64,000 nucleotides of DNA from Alteripontixanthobacter maritimus (lineage in GTDB: Bacteria; Pseudomonadota; Alphaproteobacteria; Sphingomonadales; Sphingomonadaceae), in the NCBI RefSeq assembly GCF_003340475.1, contig NZ_QBKA01000002.1, forward strand, positions 1,559,501 through 1,623,500. The letters are read 5' to 3'. The notes under the pieces were generated by a model. That model saw nothing but the letters and a program-made list of their open reading frames with translations. It was not told where the DNA came from and ran no database searches. Of this stretch, positions 36,178-44,892 are shown piece after piece. Made by a program: the position numbers and the translations under genes. Within the stretch, counting starts at the first letter, position 1; the number at the start of each line of letters is the position of its first letter.

Positions 36178-36762
36178 ATGAACCAATCGCAGCGCGCCCT
36201 CGCTGCCCCGTTCTTTGCCATGTTGCTGATGGCGCACGGGCCAGCCAGCGACGATCCCATCGCAGGTATGTTCGGCGTTGCCAGCGGCATGCCAGCGCAA
36301 GCCATGGATATCGTCGAAGCAGGCGATGGGCAGTTGCTGGAAATTGCTCCGCCAACGCCCGATACGCGCTTCGGCACCTATGTCGCACTCGCCACGCCGC
36401 AGGCAGGTCTGTGCAAATTCACAGCGGTGGGAACGCCAATGAAGGATATGGCAGGGCAGGTCGTCCGGCAGAATTATGCAGACATTCAAGCCGAACTCAC
36501 CGCGCTTTATGGAGCGGCACGGCTCGATGAACCCGATTTGCTCGATGCCGATGGCAGTCGGCCTGAAAAATGGGTCCGGGCGCTGTTGAATGATGACGGC
36601 AAGCTGGAGACGATCTGGTTGGCCGGTCCGCAAAACAATCTGCCGGATGGCGTGGATGCCATTCAGCTGACCCTGAATGCGGTCACTCAGAAACGCGCCT
36701 ATATCGCGCTGTCCTACCAGATGACCAATTTCGACGCTTGCACTGCTGAACGAAGCAGCTGA
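36178..36762 (+). CDS. Small exported protein of unknown function
   Basis: A 194-residue protein with a likely signal peptide (MNQSQRALAAPFFAMLLMAHGPAS). The mature part begins acidic and holds LCKFTAVGTPMKDMAGQVVRQNYADIQAELTALYGAARL and a later NAVTQKRAYIALSYQM (read in parts), an alpha/beta pattern with two Cys residues (C83, C189) that could form a disulphide. I do not recognise the family. ATG 36178 has GGGAAA upstream; the frame is open further up within gshA's end. Just downstream of gshA, but no link is shown. Confidence 0.7.
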   Translation: MNQSQRALAAPFFAMLLMAHGPASDDPIAGMFGVASGMPAQAMDIVEAGDGQLLEIAPPTPDTRFGTYVALATPQAGLCKFTAVGTPMKDMAGQVVRQNYADIQAELTALYGAARLDEPDLLDADGSRPEKWVRALLNDDGKLETIWLAGPQNNLPDGVDAIQLTLNAVTQKRAYIALSYQMTNFDACTAERSS

Positions 36763-36799
36763 ACAGGCAAGCTGATTGAACAGCGCCCCGCCGCGCTGC

Positions 36800-38236
36800 T
36801 TATCCAGCCGGAGCTCCGTTGGCCGAGCCGAGGCGCGCGGAGATCAATCGCGTCAGCTTTCTCAACCGGCCTGTGATGATGCCGTGCTCCTCCATCCATG
36901 CGTGATAGTCTGCGTATTTCGTATCTTCGGCGAGCAGATGCGCTTCTTCTGTGCGGGCGCGCCAGTAATAGATGCCGCTGACCAGCCCCAGAAACACGGT
37001 GTTGCGCACCATGTCGGTCATGCTGCCAGAAGAAACGAGGAATGGCATGGTGCCGAACCACCAGAAGGCGTTCTTCGACAGATAGGCCGGGTGTCGGGTG
37101 AAGCGGTAGGGCCCATTGGTCAGCACGCCGCGATAGGTCAGATTGGAAAAGCGGATGCCGAACGCCAGCGTCGCCCAGGCGTAAATCGCGGTGAGGATCG
37201 CCAGCCAGGCGCACCATATCCACAGCAGCGTGGCGCTCCCGCCAAGCCAGTATCCCCAGCCCGGCGTGTTCACTTCATAGGCAATGACGCCCAGCCCGCC
37301 GGCCAGCGATCCCTCGCCGCCCATGAAAGCAAACACGAAAGGGGGATAGCACATCAGTGCCGCGACCCAGCCTGCCAGCAGGGGATTGCCGCTACGAATA
37401 TGTGCGTCGAGCGGGCGCAGCGTCAGCAGATATCCGACCGTGCCGATCTGCACATCGATGACGAACATCAGGCCCAGCAGCATGGCGGCAAACACCACCG
37501 GCTCACCCAGAACCTGCATCGGATCGGCGTTTATCACCGCCTGGAAACCGCCTGGCAGGATGGACACCATGAACGCGCCGAAGAACGCCTTGATGATCCA
37601 GGCGCGCCAATGTTTTGTCACCATGTCCGGCGCAAACGCGTCGCGCCGCAGCAGCATGGCACCAAAATGCCATGACGCGTCCTTCGGCTGCACCATCACC
37701 CGGTCCAGCCAAAGAATGTAGGGCACAGACAGCAGCACCAGCGGTATCGCCAGCGCGCCGAACACTTCCATCGCGAAAAGATATTGGCCCTGCCAGTACC
37801 AGCGGGCCAGCATGAACATGCCGGCAAGGATAGCAAATGTGGCCCATAGACCGGCAATCTTGACCACCGAAACATCGATGACAGCGCTCAGCGGTTTGGG
37901 GTGGGCCCAGTCTATGCCGGTGCTGGGATTACGGTGCACCTTGTCGACAAGCACAGACCATAGCACCATCGGCAATGCGCTGGCGATGATGCCGAGCAAG
38001 GCGGCATAGGGTCCGTCGAGCCGTTGCTGCGGGCCGCCGAGGCCAAGGGTCGCGGTAATCTCTGGCCAGTTACGGCACACCATGATCCACGCGAACAGTC
38101 CGAGCAGCCCGGCAAAACCGACAGCTGCCGACACATCGCTTTTGGGAAGGACAGCGCCATTAGTCTTATCGACCCGCGCGCGGCCGCCCCGGGGGGTAAA
38201 TTGATCGTGTGGTGCAGGCGCGGTCATACGGCGCAT
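36800..38236 (-). CDS. Membrane protein with C-terminal ICMT/PEMT-like methyltransferase domain
   Basis: A 478-residue protein with about nine to ten hydrophobic segments. The C-terminal third (about residues 340-478) holds NGPYRFTRHPAYLSKNAFWW and ARTEEAHLLAEDTKYADYHAWM, which match the isoprenylcysteine carboxyl-methyltransferase/phospholipid-methyltransferase SAM site. The remaining 340 residues are an extra membrane region that ordinary ICMT proteins (about 200 residues) lack. It probably methylates a lipid or a membrane-bound substrate. Ends near the small secreted gene (convergent). The start MRRMTAPAPHD is the first Met. Confidence 0.8.
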   Translation of the reverse strand: MRRMTAPAPHDQFTPRGGRARVDKTNGAVLPKSDVSAAVGFAGLLGLFAWIMVCRNWPEITATLGLGGPQQRLDGPYAALLGIIASALPMVLWSVLVDKVHRNPSTGIDWAHPKPLSAVIDVSVVKIAGLWATFAILAGMFMLARWYWQGQYLFAMEVFGALAIPLVLLSVPYILWLDRVMVQPKDASWHFGAMLLRRDAFAPDMVTKHWRAWIIKAFFGAFMVSILPGGFQAVINADPMQVLGEPVVFAAMLLGLMFVIDVQIGTVGYLLTLRPLDAHIRSGNPLLAGWVAALMCYPPFVFAFMGGEGSLAGGLGVIAYEVNTPGWGYWLGGSATLLWIWCAWLAILTAIYAWATLAFGIRFSNLTYRGVLTNGPYRFTRHPAYLSKNAFWWFGTMPFLVSSGSMTDMVRNTVFLGLVSGIYYWRARTEEAHLLAEDTKYADYHAWMEEHGIITGRLRKLTRLISARLGSANGAPAG

Positions 38237-38302
38237 GCCTTAGGGACAAAGGGTTAATGGCCCGCAAAAACGCTCCGGTTCACAAGCTCGCCCTCTCCAA
38301 CC

Positions 38303-39676
38303 TCAACGAAACGCGTGGATTACCCCGTCATCGTCGAGCACGTACAGCGTATTGTTTGCCGCAACCGGTGCCAGCGTCACCGCGCTCTTGATATCGGAAT
38401 AAAGCGAGGCCGAACCTTCCGCCACGCTGACGCGGTAGATCGCGCCTTCGCTGCTTGCTACCCACAATTGCCCACCGGCGAGAACCGGTCCCGTCCAGAA
38501 AATCGGACCTTTCTTGTCCTTCTCGTCGCGCCAGCGGGGAAGCTGGGTAATCCAGCGCACCTTTCCCGTGGAGCGCGCAATCGCCAGCATCCGCGCATCG
38601 TCGGTAAGCGTGAAAATCCATTCGCCGGCGATGGCAGGCGTCGAAATACCCGCAAGGTTCAGTTCCCAGATACGCTGCCCGGTAACCAGCTCGTAGGCTG
38701 CCATTCGGCCACCCTGACCCAGCGCGTAAACGCGACCCTGATCGATGATGGGATCGGCGTCGATATCGGTCAGCGAGCCCACGGATGTTGCCATGGATGT
38801 CCGCGCCAGCGCATCGGTCCATAGCGAACGGCCGTTCTCGTAGCGATAGGCAGACAGTTCACCCGAGCTATACCCGGCAATTACCGTACCCTGCCCAGCG
38901 GCAGGCGCAGCGACACCGAACACGCCGGCTTGCGAAGGCGAGCCGTTTTCGCTCCATTGCGGCGTCCCGGTTGCGGCATCCAGCGCGTAAATCTGGTTGT
39001 CCTGCGTCATCACATACACGCTGTTGAAAGCGACTGTGGGCGAGCCGCGCAGCGGGCCTGCGGGCTTGCTGGTCCAGACCTCCGCGCCTGTATCGGCGTT
39101 CAAAGCAACCACTTCGCCCGTACCGCTGGTCACGAAGACCCGGCCATTGTCGTAGCTTGCGCCGCCGCCGAAAGCGGACGGGCGCAGATCGTCCGTCGTG
39201 CGAACGGCGCGGGTCCAGCTTTTCGCACCGGTCGCCGCATCGAATGCGTGCAGCATGCCATCGGTATCGACCGCGAACAGCTTGCCACCGCCAATAACCG
39301 GCGATGCGCCCAGACGGCGACGGTTGGTCGATCCGGCGATGGAATTGGACCAGGCCTTTACCGGCTGGGCGGCCAGAGCGACATGGCCAGGCGCCTTACC
39401 TGCCGTCCCCCCGGATTGCGCCCATTCGGCGTTGAGGCGCGCCGGGGGCAGCACCACGGCCACACCGGCCAGCGAGGGATCGACTGCAGCATCGGTCGAA
39501 ACACGCGACAGGATCGGAACCCGGTTGCCGACTGTCGGCGTCTTGTTCTTATCGGCACTCCCGCCGAAAATGCCGCCGTTACAAGCGGCCAATCCGAAAA
39601 CCAGCGCGGCGCCTAATCCTGCCTTGGCACCGCCCTTAAGGCCGGTGATAAATTTGCCTGCGGTCATGTTGGTCAT
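38303..39676 (-). CDS. bamB: Outer membrane assembly lipoprotein BamB (PQQ-like propeller)
   Basis: A 457-residue lipoprotein. The lipobox LAAC lies near residue 33 after a long n-region. The rest is a repeated PQQ-type beta-propeller, with blades such as LFAVDTDGMLHAFDAATGAKSW and VVALNADTGAEVW, and a final LYVLDDDGVIHAF. BamB assists BamA in inserting outer membrane beta-barrels, which would include the adhesin in this window. It starts 3 bp after its TPR partner. The der gene, often next in alphaproteobacteria, is not here. Confidence 0.9.
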   Translation of the reverse strand: MTNMTAGKFITGLKGGAKAGLGAALVFGLAACNGGIFGGSADKNKTPTVGNRVPILSRVSTDAAVDPSLAGVAVVLPPARLNAEWAQSGGTAGKAPGHVALAAQPVKAWSNSIAGSTNRRRLGASPVIGGGKLFAVDTDGMLHAFDAATGAKSWTRAVRTTDDLRPSAFGGGASYDNGRVFVTSGTGEVVALNADTGAEVWTSKPAGPLRGSPTVAFNSVYVMTQDNQIYALDAATGTPQWSENGSPSQAGVFGVAAPAAGQGTVIAGYSSGELSAYRYENGRSLWTDALARTSMATSVGSLTDIDADPIIDQGRVYALGQGGRMAAYELVTGQRIWELNLAGISTPAIAGEWIFTLTDDARMLAIARSTGKVRWITQLPRWRDEKDKKGPIFWTGPVLAGGQLWVASSEGAIYRVSVAEGSASLYSDIKSAVTLAPVAANNTLYVLDDDGVIHAFR

Positions 39677-39679
39677 ATC

Positions 39680-40519
39680 CTAATTAGCCTGCCCTGCAGG
39701 TGCCGATGCCGATGCCGGTGCCGGTGCTGAAGGCCCGTCGGCCGACACGCCCTGTTCTTCCAGCAGCGCGTCCACATCCTCGATTGCGTCCACACCCAAA
39801 ACGCCTGCCAATTGGCGAGCACGGCTGCGGAGCGTATCGGGCACGGTTTGGTCCTTGGCGATAGTTGCCAACAAAGCGCCCGCCTCATCCGGCTTGCCCA
39901 TTTCCAGATAGGCCGTCGCGGTGAGCTCGCCTGCGCTGCCGAAATATGCGTTTCCAGGTTTCGTGATCGGGGCAAGCTGCGCAACCACATCGGCCGGTTT
40001 CATATTCTCGAACCGGGCGGCCACATCGCGCAGCAAGGCGAGATCGCGATAAGCCTGCGGGGCGTTGGCATCGGTTGCAACTGCCTGAAAGATCTGCGCG
40101 GCTTCCGCCGATTTGCCATTTTCCAGCGCGATACCGGCCTGGATCATGCGGGCCACGGTGCGCGATCCTTCGCCGCCCTCTTCGCCCAATTTGGCAAGCG
40201 ATTGTTCAGCGGTATCGAGATTGCCAGCTTCGACCTGGTCGAGCGCGGCGACAATCTGTTCGGACTCCGCTTCCCTGGCGGCTTCCTGTTGTCCGCTCCA
40301 CCAGATATATCCAGCAAACGCTGCCAGTCCGAGCACGAGGACCGCGATAACGATCTTGCCGTAATTCTTAGCGAAATCGCCATAGCGATCCTTGCGATAG
40401 GCATCGTCGACCTCGCGCAGAAGTGCCTCGTCCTGCGCCTTGGCCTGTTTGGCTTTGAAGTCTTCCTTCGGCCCAGCGGTCTTGCGTTGATCGGGAATGT
40501 TGGTCGGTGTCAGCGCCAC
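39680..40519 (-). CDS. TPR-like membrane protein (YfgM/DUF2133 type)
   Basis: A 279-residue inner membrane protein with a single helix (IVIAVLVLGLAAFAGYIWW) and a periplasmic TPR-like domain rich in Ala and Glu (EAESEQIVAALDQVEAGNL, LFLR-type repeats). The C-terminus is a Pro/Ala tail. The upstream gene of bamB in many alphaproteobacteria is this YfgM-like family, which helps periplasmic chaperone hand-off. GTG 40519 (MALTPTNIP) has a GAGG ribosome binding site; an ATG 11 codons upstream is the alternative start. Confidence 0.85.
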   Translation of the reverse strand: MALTPTNIPDQRKTAGPKEDFKAKQAKAQDEALLREVDDAYRKDRYGDFAKNYGKIVIAVLVLGLAAFAGYIWWSGQQEAAREAESEQIVAALDQVEAGNLDTAEQSLAKLGEEGGEGSRTVARMIQAGIALENGKSAEAAQIFQAVATDANAPQAYRDLALLRDVAARFENMKPADVVAQLAPITKPGNAYFGSAGELTATAYLEMGKPDEAGALLATIAKDQTVPDTLRSRARQLAGVLGVDAIEDVDALLEEQGVSADGPSAPAPASASAPAGQAN

Positions 40520-40712
40520 TAGGGCCTCTTTTTCGTTATGGGTAACAGGCAATGGCGGTCTTTAGCCGATAGGGTGGCCAATTCAATCGTGACGGCGCCT
40601 CGGGCCTGTGAATTACCGTAATACATCGGCCGCAGCAGGTGTGGTCTGCGCGGTGAATGTCTGCTTAAGCACGTGACTGGTCGGGCCTGAGACACTGGGC
40701 GCGTGGTCCAGC

Positions 40713-41873
40713 TCAGGCAATTGGCCCCAGCCCCATCGCGCTGGAATACAGCCGGCGATAGGTGTCGACCATCTGTTTGCGCGTGTATTTTGCTTGCGCC
40801 TTGTTGCGATTAGCCACGCCGATACTATTTCGCAACGCCTCATCGTCAGCCAGCATCCGAAGCGCGCGGGACAGTTCCGCATCACTACCGGGCTGTACTA
40901 TAGCAGAGGCGTTTTCGGGCGCGACCATATGCGGGATATCGCCCATGGCAGGCGCGGCAACCGGCAATCCGGTTGCCATCGCCTCCACCACGGAAATTGG
41001 AAACTGTTCGCTGTCGGATGATAGCGCGAAGATATCGAACAACCCGATATAGCGCGCCGGATCGGGCACGAAGCCCGGCATCAGCAGGCGGTGGCCGATA
41101 TCCAGCCGGTCCGCCTCTTCGCGGATTGCTTCCATCTCAGGACCTTCGCCTACGATTACCAGCTGCCATTCTTCGGGCAGGCCTGCAAAGGCGCGAACCA
41201 GCCGGGGCAGGTTCTTGATCGGGCGCAATCCGGCCAGCGTGCCGACCCATTTTTCGCCCGGACGTTTGACGGTGCCGCGCAGGGCATCCTTCTTCGGCTT
41301 TTTGGTGAAAGCGCCGGTGTCGATACCATTCGGGATCAGCTTCACCCGGCCCATCGGCTGCTGCCAAGTTTCCAATGAGATCTGTTCCAGCGTTTCGGAT
41401 GGCACCACCAGCCCGTTGCTGCGCCCGAGCGCGATGCGCCGGTACCAGTTCCGGCGGGTTTTCAGTCGGTTGCGCTCGTCTTCGTTGAAACCGTCTTCAT
41501 GGTGAATGAGTGGCGGTAAAGATACGGCATCGCGGTATAGCGTGTGCGCCATTACCATGTCCACGGCCCCCCAATTGTAGGTCAGCACAAGGTCGTAACC
41601 AGCGGCAGCCTTCGCCAGTTTGAGCAGTCTTCCCGGCGTCGGCGTCCCCTTCAACGACGGGAATTGCTTGAGATAGGACACTTTCATGCCCGGCGCGACG
41701 CGGTGCCCTGCGGCAAAGTCGCCATCCTCCGCCACGATGACATGCTGCAACTTGGGTCCCATCGCGTTGATAAGATCCACGCTGCGCAATTCCTTGCCGC
41801 CCGCCGCGAAGGTCGAGTGGCAATGCAGAATGCGCGGCAAGCTGTTGGAACGCCCGGATTTTGTGTCGGTCAC
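40713..41873 (-). CDS. Glycosyltransferase family 4
   Basis: A 386-residue GT-B glycosyltransferase. RILHCHSTFAAGGKELRSVDL is the N-terminal acceptor domain. KWVGTLAGLRPIKNLPRLVRAF begins the donor domain, and SEQFPISVVEAMATGLPV is the donor E-x7-E motif. The GTG start overlaps the hydrolase stop, so the two genes are translationally coupled. The donor and the product are not known. A second GT4 occurs at 4230 with different neighbours. Confidence 0.88.
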   Translation of the reverse strand: MTDTKSGRSNSLPRILHCHSTFAAGGKELRSVDLINAMGPKLQHVIVAEDGDFAAGHRVAPGMKVSYLKQFPSLKGTPTPGRLLKLAKAAAGYDLVLTYNWGAVDMVMAHTLYRDAVSLPPLIHHEDGFNEDERNRLKTRRNWYRRIALGRSNGLVVPSETLEQISLETWQQPMGRVKLIPNGIDTGAFTKKPKKDALRGTVKRPGEKWVGTLAGLRPIKNLPRLVRAFAGLPEEWQLVIVGEGPEMEAIREEADRLDIGHRLLMPGFVPDPARYIGLFDIFALSSDSEQFPISVVEAMATGLPVAAPAMGDIPHMVAPENASAIVQPGSDAELSRALRMLADDEALRNSIGVANRNKAQAKYTRKQMVDTYRRLYSSAMGLGPIA

Positions 41874-42694
41874 ACCAGACGCTCCAGAAACTTTGCGATG
41901 GCCTGACGAGCGGCAGGCTCGTCCAACGTTGGCGCATGGCCCACGCGTGGAACCGTTACGATCTCCAGATCATCATGTGCGGACTGCATCCGGGCTGCGG
42001 TCTCGGCGGTCAGCAGGTTCGACAGCGCCCCGCGCAGCAGCAGGGTAGGTACGCCGGACAGTGCCTTGAACGCTGGCCACAGATCCTGCGCGCCGCCTGC
42101 ATCGGGCTGGTTGAACGGTTCGGCGATGCCCATGTCGTAATCGAACGCGATGCGGCCGTTCTGACCCATGGCCAGGCCGCGCTTCGCCATCGCCAGCCAA
42201 TCTTCGATGGTGAAATCAGGAAAAGCGTCCTTGCCGCTTTCCTTCAAGGCTCGCGCAGCGTGCATCCAGGTGGGGAAGCTACGGTTCTGGCCGACATAAG
42301 TGCGGATATGGTCGATGCCCGCAGGGTCGATGTCCGGTCCAATATCGTTCAGCACCGCGCCCGCCAGCTTCGCCCCCTTCAGGGCCAGTACCATTGTCAT
42401 CAACCCGCCCATCGACGTGCCGATTGCAATGAAGCGATCGATGCCCAGCTGCTGCAACAGAGCTTCCACATCACGCACATAGGTCGGCAGGGTGTAATCA
42501 GCCGTATCCTTGGAATGATCGCTGCGCCCGCGCCCGCGCATATCGGGTATCAACACGCGGTGGCTATGCGGCAGCGCTTGCGCCAGAGCGGCAAAATCCC
42601 GCCCATTGCGCGTCAGCCCGTGCAGGCACAGGATCGGGGGGGCTGCGGCATCGCTGTCTGCGACCTCGCCCGCGGGATAGTCGCGGTAATGCAA
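41870..42694 (-). CDS. Alpha/beta hydrolase
   Basis: A 274-residue alpha/beta-hydrolase. ILCLHGLTRNGRDF is the oxyanion-hole region, GTSMGGLMT the nucleophile elbow with Ser, and VPRVGHAPTLDEP the catalytic His. Only TTG 42694 is an acceptable codon in frame. The codons upstream to 42775 still encode hydrolase-like sequence (GWTDSSWTSPDGLALHYRDY), so the true start may be a rare codon such as ATC at 42769. It overlaps the following glycosyltransferase. The ester or amide substrate is unknown. Confidence 0.85.
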   Translation of the reverse strand: MHYRDYPAGEVADSDAAAPPILCLHGLTRNGRDFAALAQALPHSHRVLIPDMRGRGRSDHSKDTADYTLPTYVRDVEALLQQLGIDRFIAIGTSMGGLMTMVLALKGAKLAGAVLNDIGPDIDPAGIDHIRTYVGQNRSFPTWMHAARALKESGKDAFPDFTIEDWLAMAKRGLAMGQNGRIAFDYDMGIAEPFNQPDAGGAQDLWPAFKALSGVPTLLLRGALSNLLTAETAARMQSAHDDLEIVTVPRVGHAPTLDEPAARQAIAKFLERLV

Positions 42695-42859
42695 AGCGAG
42701 ACCATCGGGAGAGGTCCAGCTGCTATCTGTCCAGCCACGCTTGGCAGGGTCGGTTCTGGCGGTAGGGATGGTGGGTTATTCCTCATGCAAAGTCGGACGG
42801 CAGCATTCTTCGGCAGTATCGGGCTTGCCTGCAAGCCGCGCCCGCCCCACTATCGCCCG

Positions 42860-44266
42860 ATGCCACGCGAACCGCAAGCGTCACCCTATCGTCCCGATCC
42901 CGTTATCCGCTCGCTGGCCCTATGGCTTGGCGACGAGGTGGCGGCGGCCGATTTCCCAAAAACCACGCTACGCTTCCGCAACGACCGCTGGGCGGCGGCT
43001 GTAGGCCTGAATGACCTGGACGATACGCGATGGACGCAGCACTTCGGGCGGTTCGTACCACTGCCGGATAACCTCTCGCAGCCGCTGGCGCTACGCTATC
43101 ATGGCCACCAGTTCCGCGTGTACAATCCGGAGATCGGCGACGGGCGCGGATTTCTGTTCGCACAATTGCGCGATGGTGCGGGCCGCCTTCTCGATCTTGG
43201 GACGAAGGGTAGCGGGCAGACCCCGTGGAGCCGTGCCGGCGACGGACGGCTGACGCTGAAAGGTGCGGTGCGCGAAATCCTCGCCACCGAAATGCTGGAA
43301 GCGCTGGGCGCAAACACGTCCAAGACCTTTTCCGTTATCGAGACCGGCGAGCAGTTGCAGCGAGGCGACGAACCTTCGCCCACCCGTTCCGCCGTGATGG
43401 TCCGCCTCAACCATGGTCATATCCGCATCGGTACGTTCCAGCGCCTCGCCGCGCTGGAAGAGCGTGATCATATGACGCAGCTGGTCGACTATTGTCTGGC
43501 AAACTTCCCCGGCCCGATGCCTCCTGAAGACGCGCCAGGACGGACTGAACCGGCAGTACAGCTGATGCATCACGTGGTGGAGCGGATGGCCGACATGGCA
43601 GCCAGTTACATGGTCGCAGGCTTCGTCCATGGTGTGCTGAATACCGACAATATGAACGTTACGGGGGAGAGTTTCGACTACGGCCCGTGGCGCTTCCTGC
43701 CACGCTGGGACACGGCGCACACGGCCGCCTATTTCGACCATCAGGGTCTTTACGCGTTTGGCCGCCAGCCGGAAACGATGCACTGGAATTGCGGGCAGAT
43801 GGCCATCGCCTTGCGCACGCTGGCCGATGCGCCACCGCTGATTGCCGCAATGGAGCGGTTCGGGCCGCTATACGAGGCAGCAATGGAGCGTCGGTGGCTA
43901 TGGCGGCTGGGTGTGGAACCCAAGGGCCGGGAGAAGGATCGCACTGTCATCGGTGTGATGGAACGCCTGATGATAGAAGAAGGCTGCACACCCGACACGC
44001 TGTTCCACCGCCACCGTGGGGGCCGTGATGCGGACAGCGCGCTGGCCGAGGCATTGGAAGGATACACTGCCACCGACGCGTCGCACGAATATTGGAGCGA
44101 TCCGGCGCCCGTTACCATGACGATCGACGAGATGGAGGCGTTATGGGCTCCTATCGCGGAACAGGACAACTGGCAGGTGTTGGAGACCGCCATCGCCACA
44201 ATCCGGCGCATGGGCGCCGCCCACGGTGAAGCACCCGTCGCTGCAGGGCATAGCGTAACCGATTAA
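42860..44266 (+). CDS. selO: Protein adenylyltransferase SelO
   Basis: A 468-residue SelO/YdiU pseudokinase-fold enzyme, which transfers AMP from ATP to Ser, Thr or Tyr of proteins and is linked to redox stress. It has LRFRNDRWAAA near the N-terminus, the nucleotide-binding segment LDLGTKGSGQTPWSRAGDGRL, the conserved VREILATEMLEALGANTSK, and the metal-binding NTDNMNVTGESFDYGPW. ATG 42860 (MPREPQASPYRPDPV) fits family starts. An ATG at 42785 and the long open frame before it are antisense to the hydrolase gene and were rejected. It converges on the secreted protein gene. Confidence 0.93.
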   Translation: MPREPQASPYRPDPVIRSLALWLGDEVAAADFPKTTLRFRNDRWAAAVGLNDLDDTRWTQHFGRFVPLPDNLSQPLALRYHGHQFRVYNPEIGDGRGFLFAQLRDGAGRLLDLGTKGSGQTPWSRAGDGRLTLKGAVREILATEMLEALGANTSKTFSVIETGEQLQRGDEPSPTRSAVMVRLNHGHIRIGTFQRLAALEERDHMTQLVDYCLANFPGPMPPEDAPGRTEPAVQLMHHVVERMADMAASYMVAGFVHGVLNTDNMNVTGESFDYGPWRFLPRWDTAHTAAYFDHQGLYAFGRQPETMHWNCGQMAIALRTLADAPPLIAAMERFGPLYEAAMERRWLWRLGVEPKGREKDRTVIGVMERLMIEEGCTPDTLFHRHRGGRDADSALAEALEGYTATDASHEYWSDPAPVTMTIDEMEALWAPIAEQDNWQVLETAIATIRRMGAAHGEAPVAAGHSVTD

Positions 44267-44874
44267 CGGTTGGTCGGTACGCCCGCCGGCATCGCTTCCA
44301 CCATGGTCAGCGGCTGCACGTCGATGCCGTACAGTTTCCAGCGGCCCTGTTCCCACTGGTAGAATATCTGGAACTGGATCGAGGTCGGCCGGATCTGGAA
44401 CAGGCCCTTCACTTCGAACACATCGGCCTGCACCAACCGCGGTGCCTCGATGTAGGTTGGCGGTACCAGCAGCGTGTTCGACAAGTCGATGCGCGATTGG
44501 CGGATGGAGGCAAACACCTCCCCCAGACGCGCGGCGTTGTTGTTGATCTGGAACCCCTGCGCCGACATATCGCGCAAGACCGAGTAATTGCCTGAGATAT
44601 TGGCATGGTCAACTGCGGCCATGGTCGACCAGACAAGCTTGGAAAGCTCCAGCGCGCCCGGCACCGGGCGGATCGAGGGCGGCGGCTGCACGCTCGGCAC
44701 GGGAACAGGCTGAGCCTGAATTTGCGGCGCGGTCTGTTGCGCATGGCCCGAAACCGGCAGCATTGCAGCAACCATTGCGAGTGAAAGGCCGATGCTGATA
44801 CGCCGTGCGCCGGAAACGAAAAATGCCGGGGCGCATGGCCCCGGCATTTCTTTTTCGTGTGAGGTCAAGTTCAT
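44263..44874 (-). CDS. Exported protein of unknown function downstream of the adhesin
   Basis: A 203-residue protein if the first ATG is used. SGARRISIGLSLAMVAAML and cleavage after GHAQ look like a signal peptide, so the start must lie at or before residue 20. Residues 75-190 form an alpha/beta region (LSKLVWSTMAAVDHANISGNY, then IDLSNTLLVPPTYIEAP and FQIFYQWEQGRWKLYGIDV) of a family I have seen in sphingomonads but cannot name, perhaps NTF2-like. The candidate ATGs (44874 and 44847) sit before or within a strong hairpin (44821-44849). It starts 18 bp after the adhesin stop and may be its partner. Confidence 0.7.
   Translation of the reverse strand: MNLTSHEKEMPGPCAPAFFVSGARRISIGLSLAMVAAMLPVSGHAQQTAPQIQAQPVPVPSVQPPPSIRPVPGALELSKLVWSTMAAVDHANISGNYSVLRDMSAQGFQINNNAARLGEVFASIRQSRIDLSNTLLVPPTYIEAPRLVQADVFEVKGLFQIRPTSIQFQIFYQWEQGRWKLYGIDVQPLTMVEAMPAGVPTNR
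44821..44849 (-). terminator. Intrinsic terminator-like hairpin after the adhesin gene
   Basis: AAATGCCGGGGC (44821-44832) pairs perfectly over 12 bp with GCCCCGGCATTT (44838-44849) around the loop GCATG. T-rich tails follow on the minus strand (GGCATTTTTCG) and also on the plus strand (CTTTTTCG), so it can end transcription both ways. On the minus strand it lies 43 bp after the adhesin stop and inside the 5' part of the next gene. Confidence 0.85.
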
Positions 44875-44892
44875 GACCCCGGTCTTAGCGGC

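Noticed and set aside
41861-42784. The first 308 codons of a long plus-strand frame that contains selO
   Set aside because: They are antisense to the hydrolase and glycosyltransferase genes and not SelO-like; the true selO starts at 42860.
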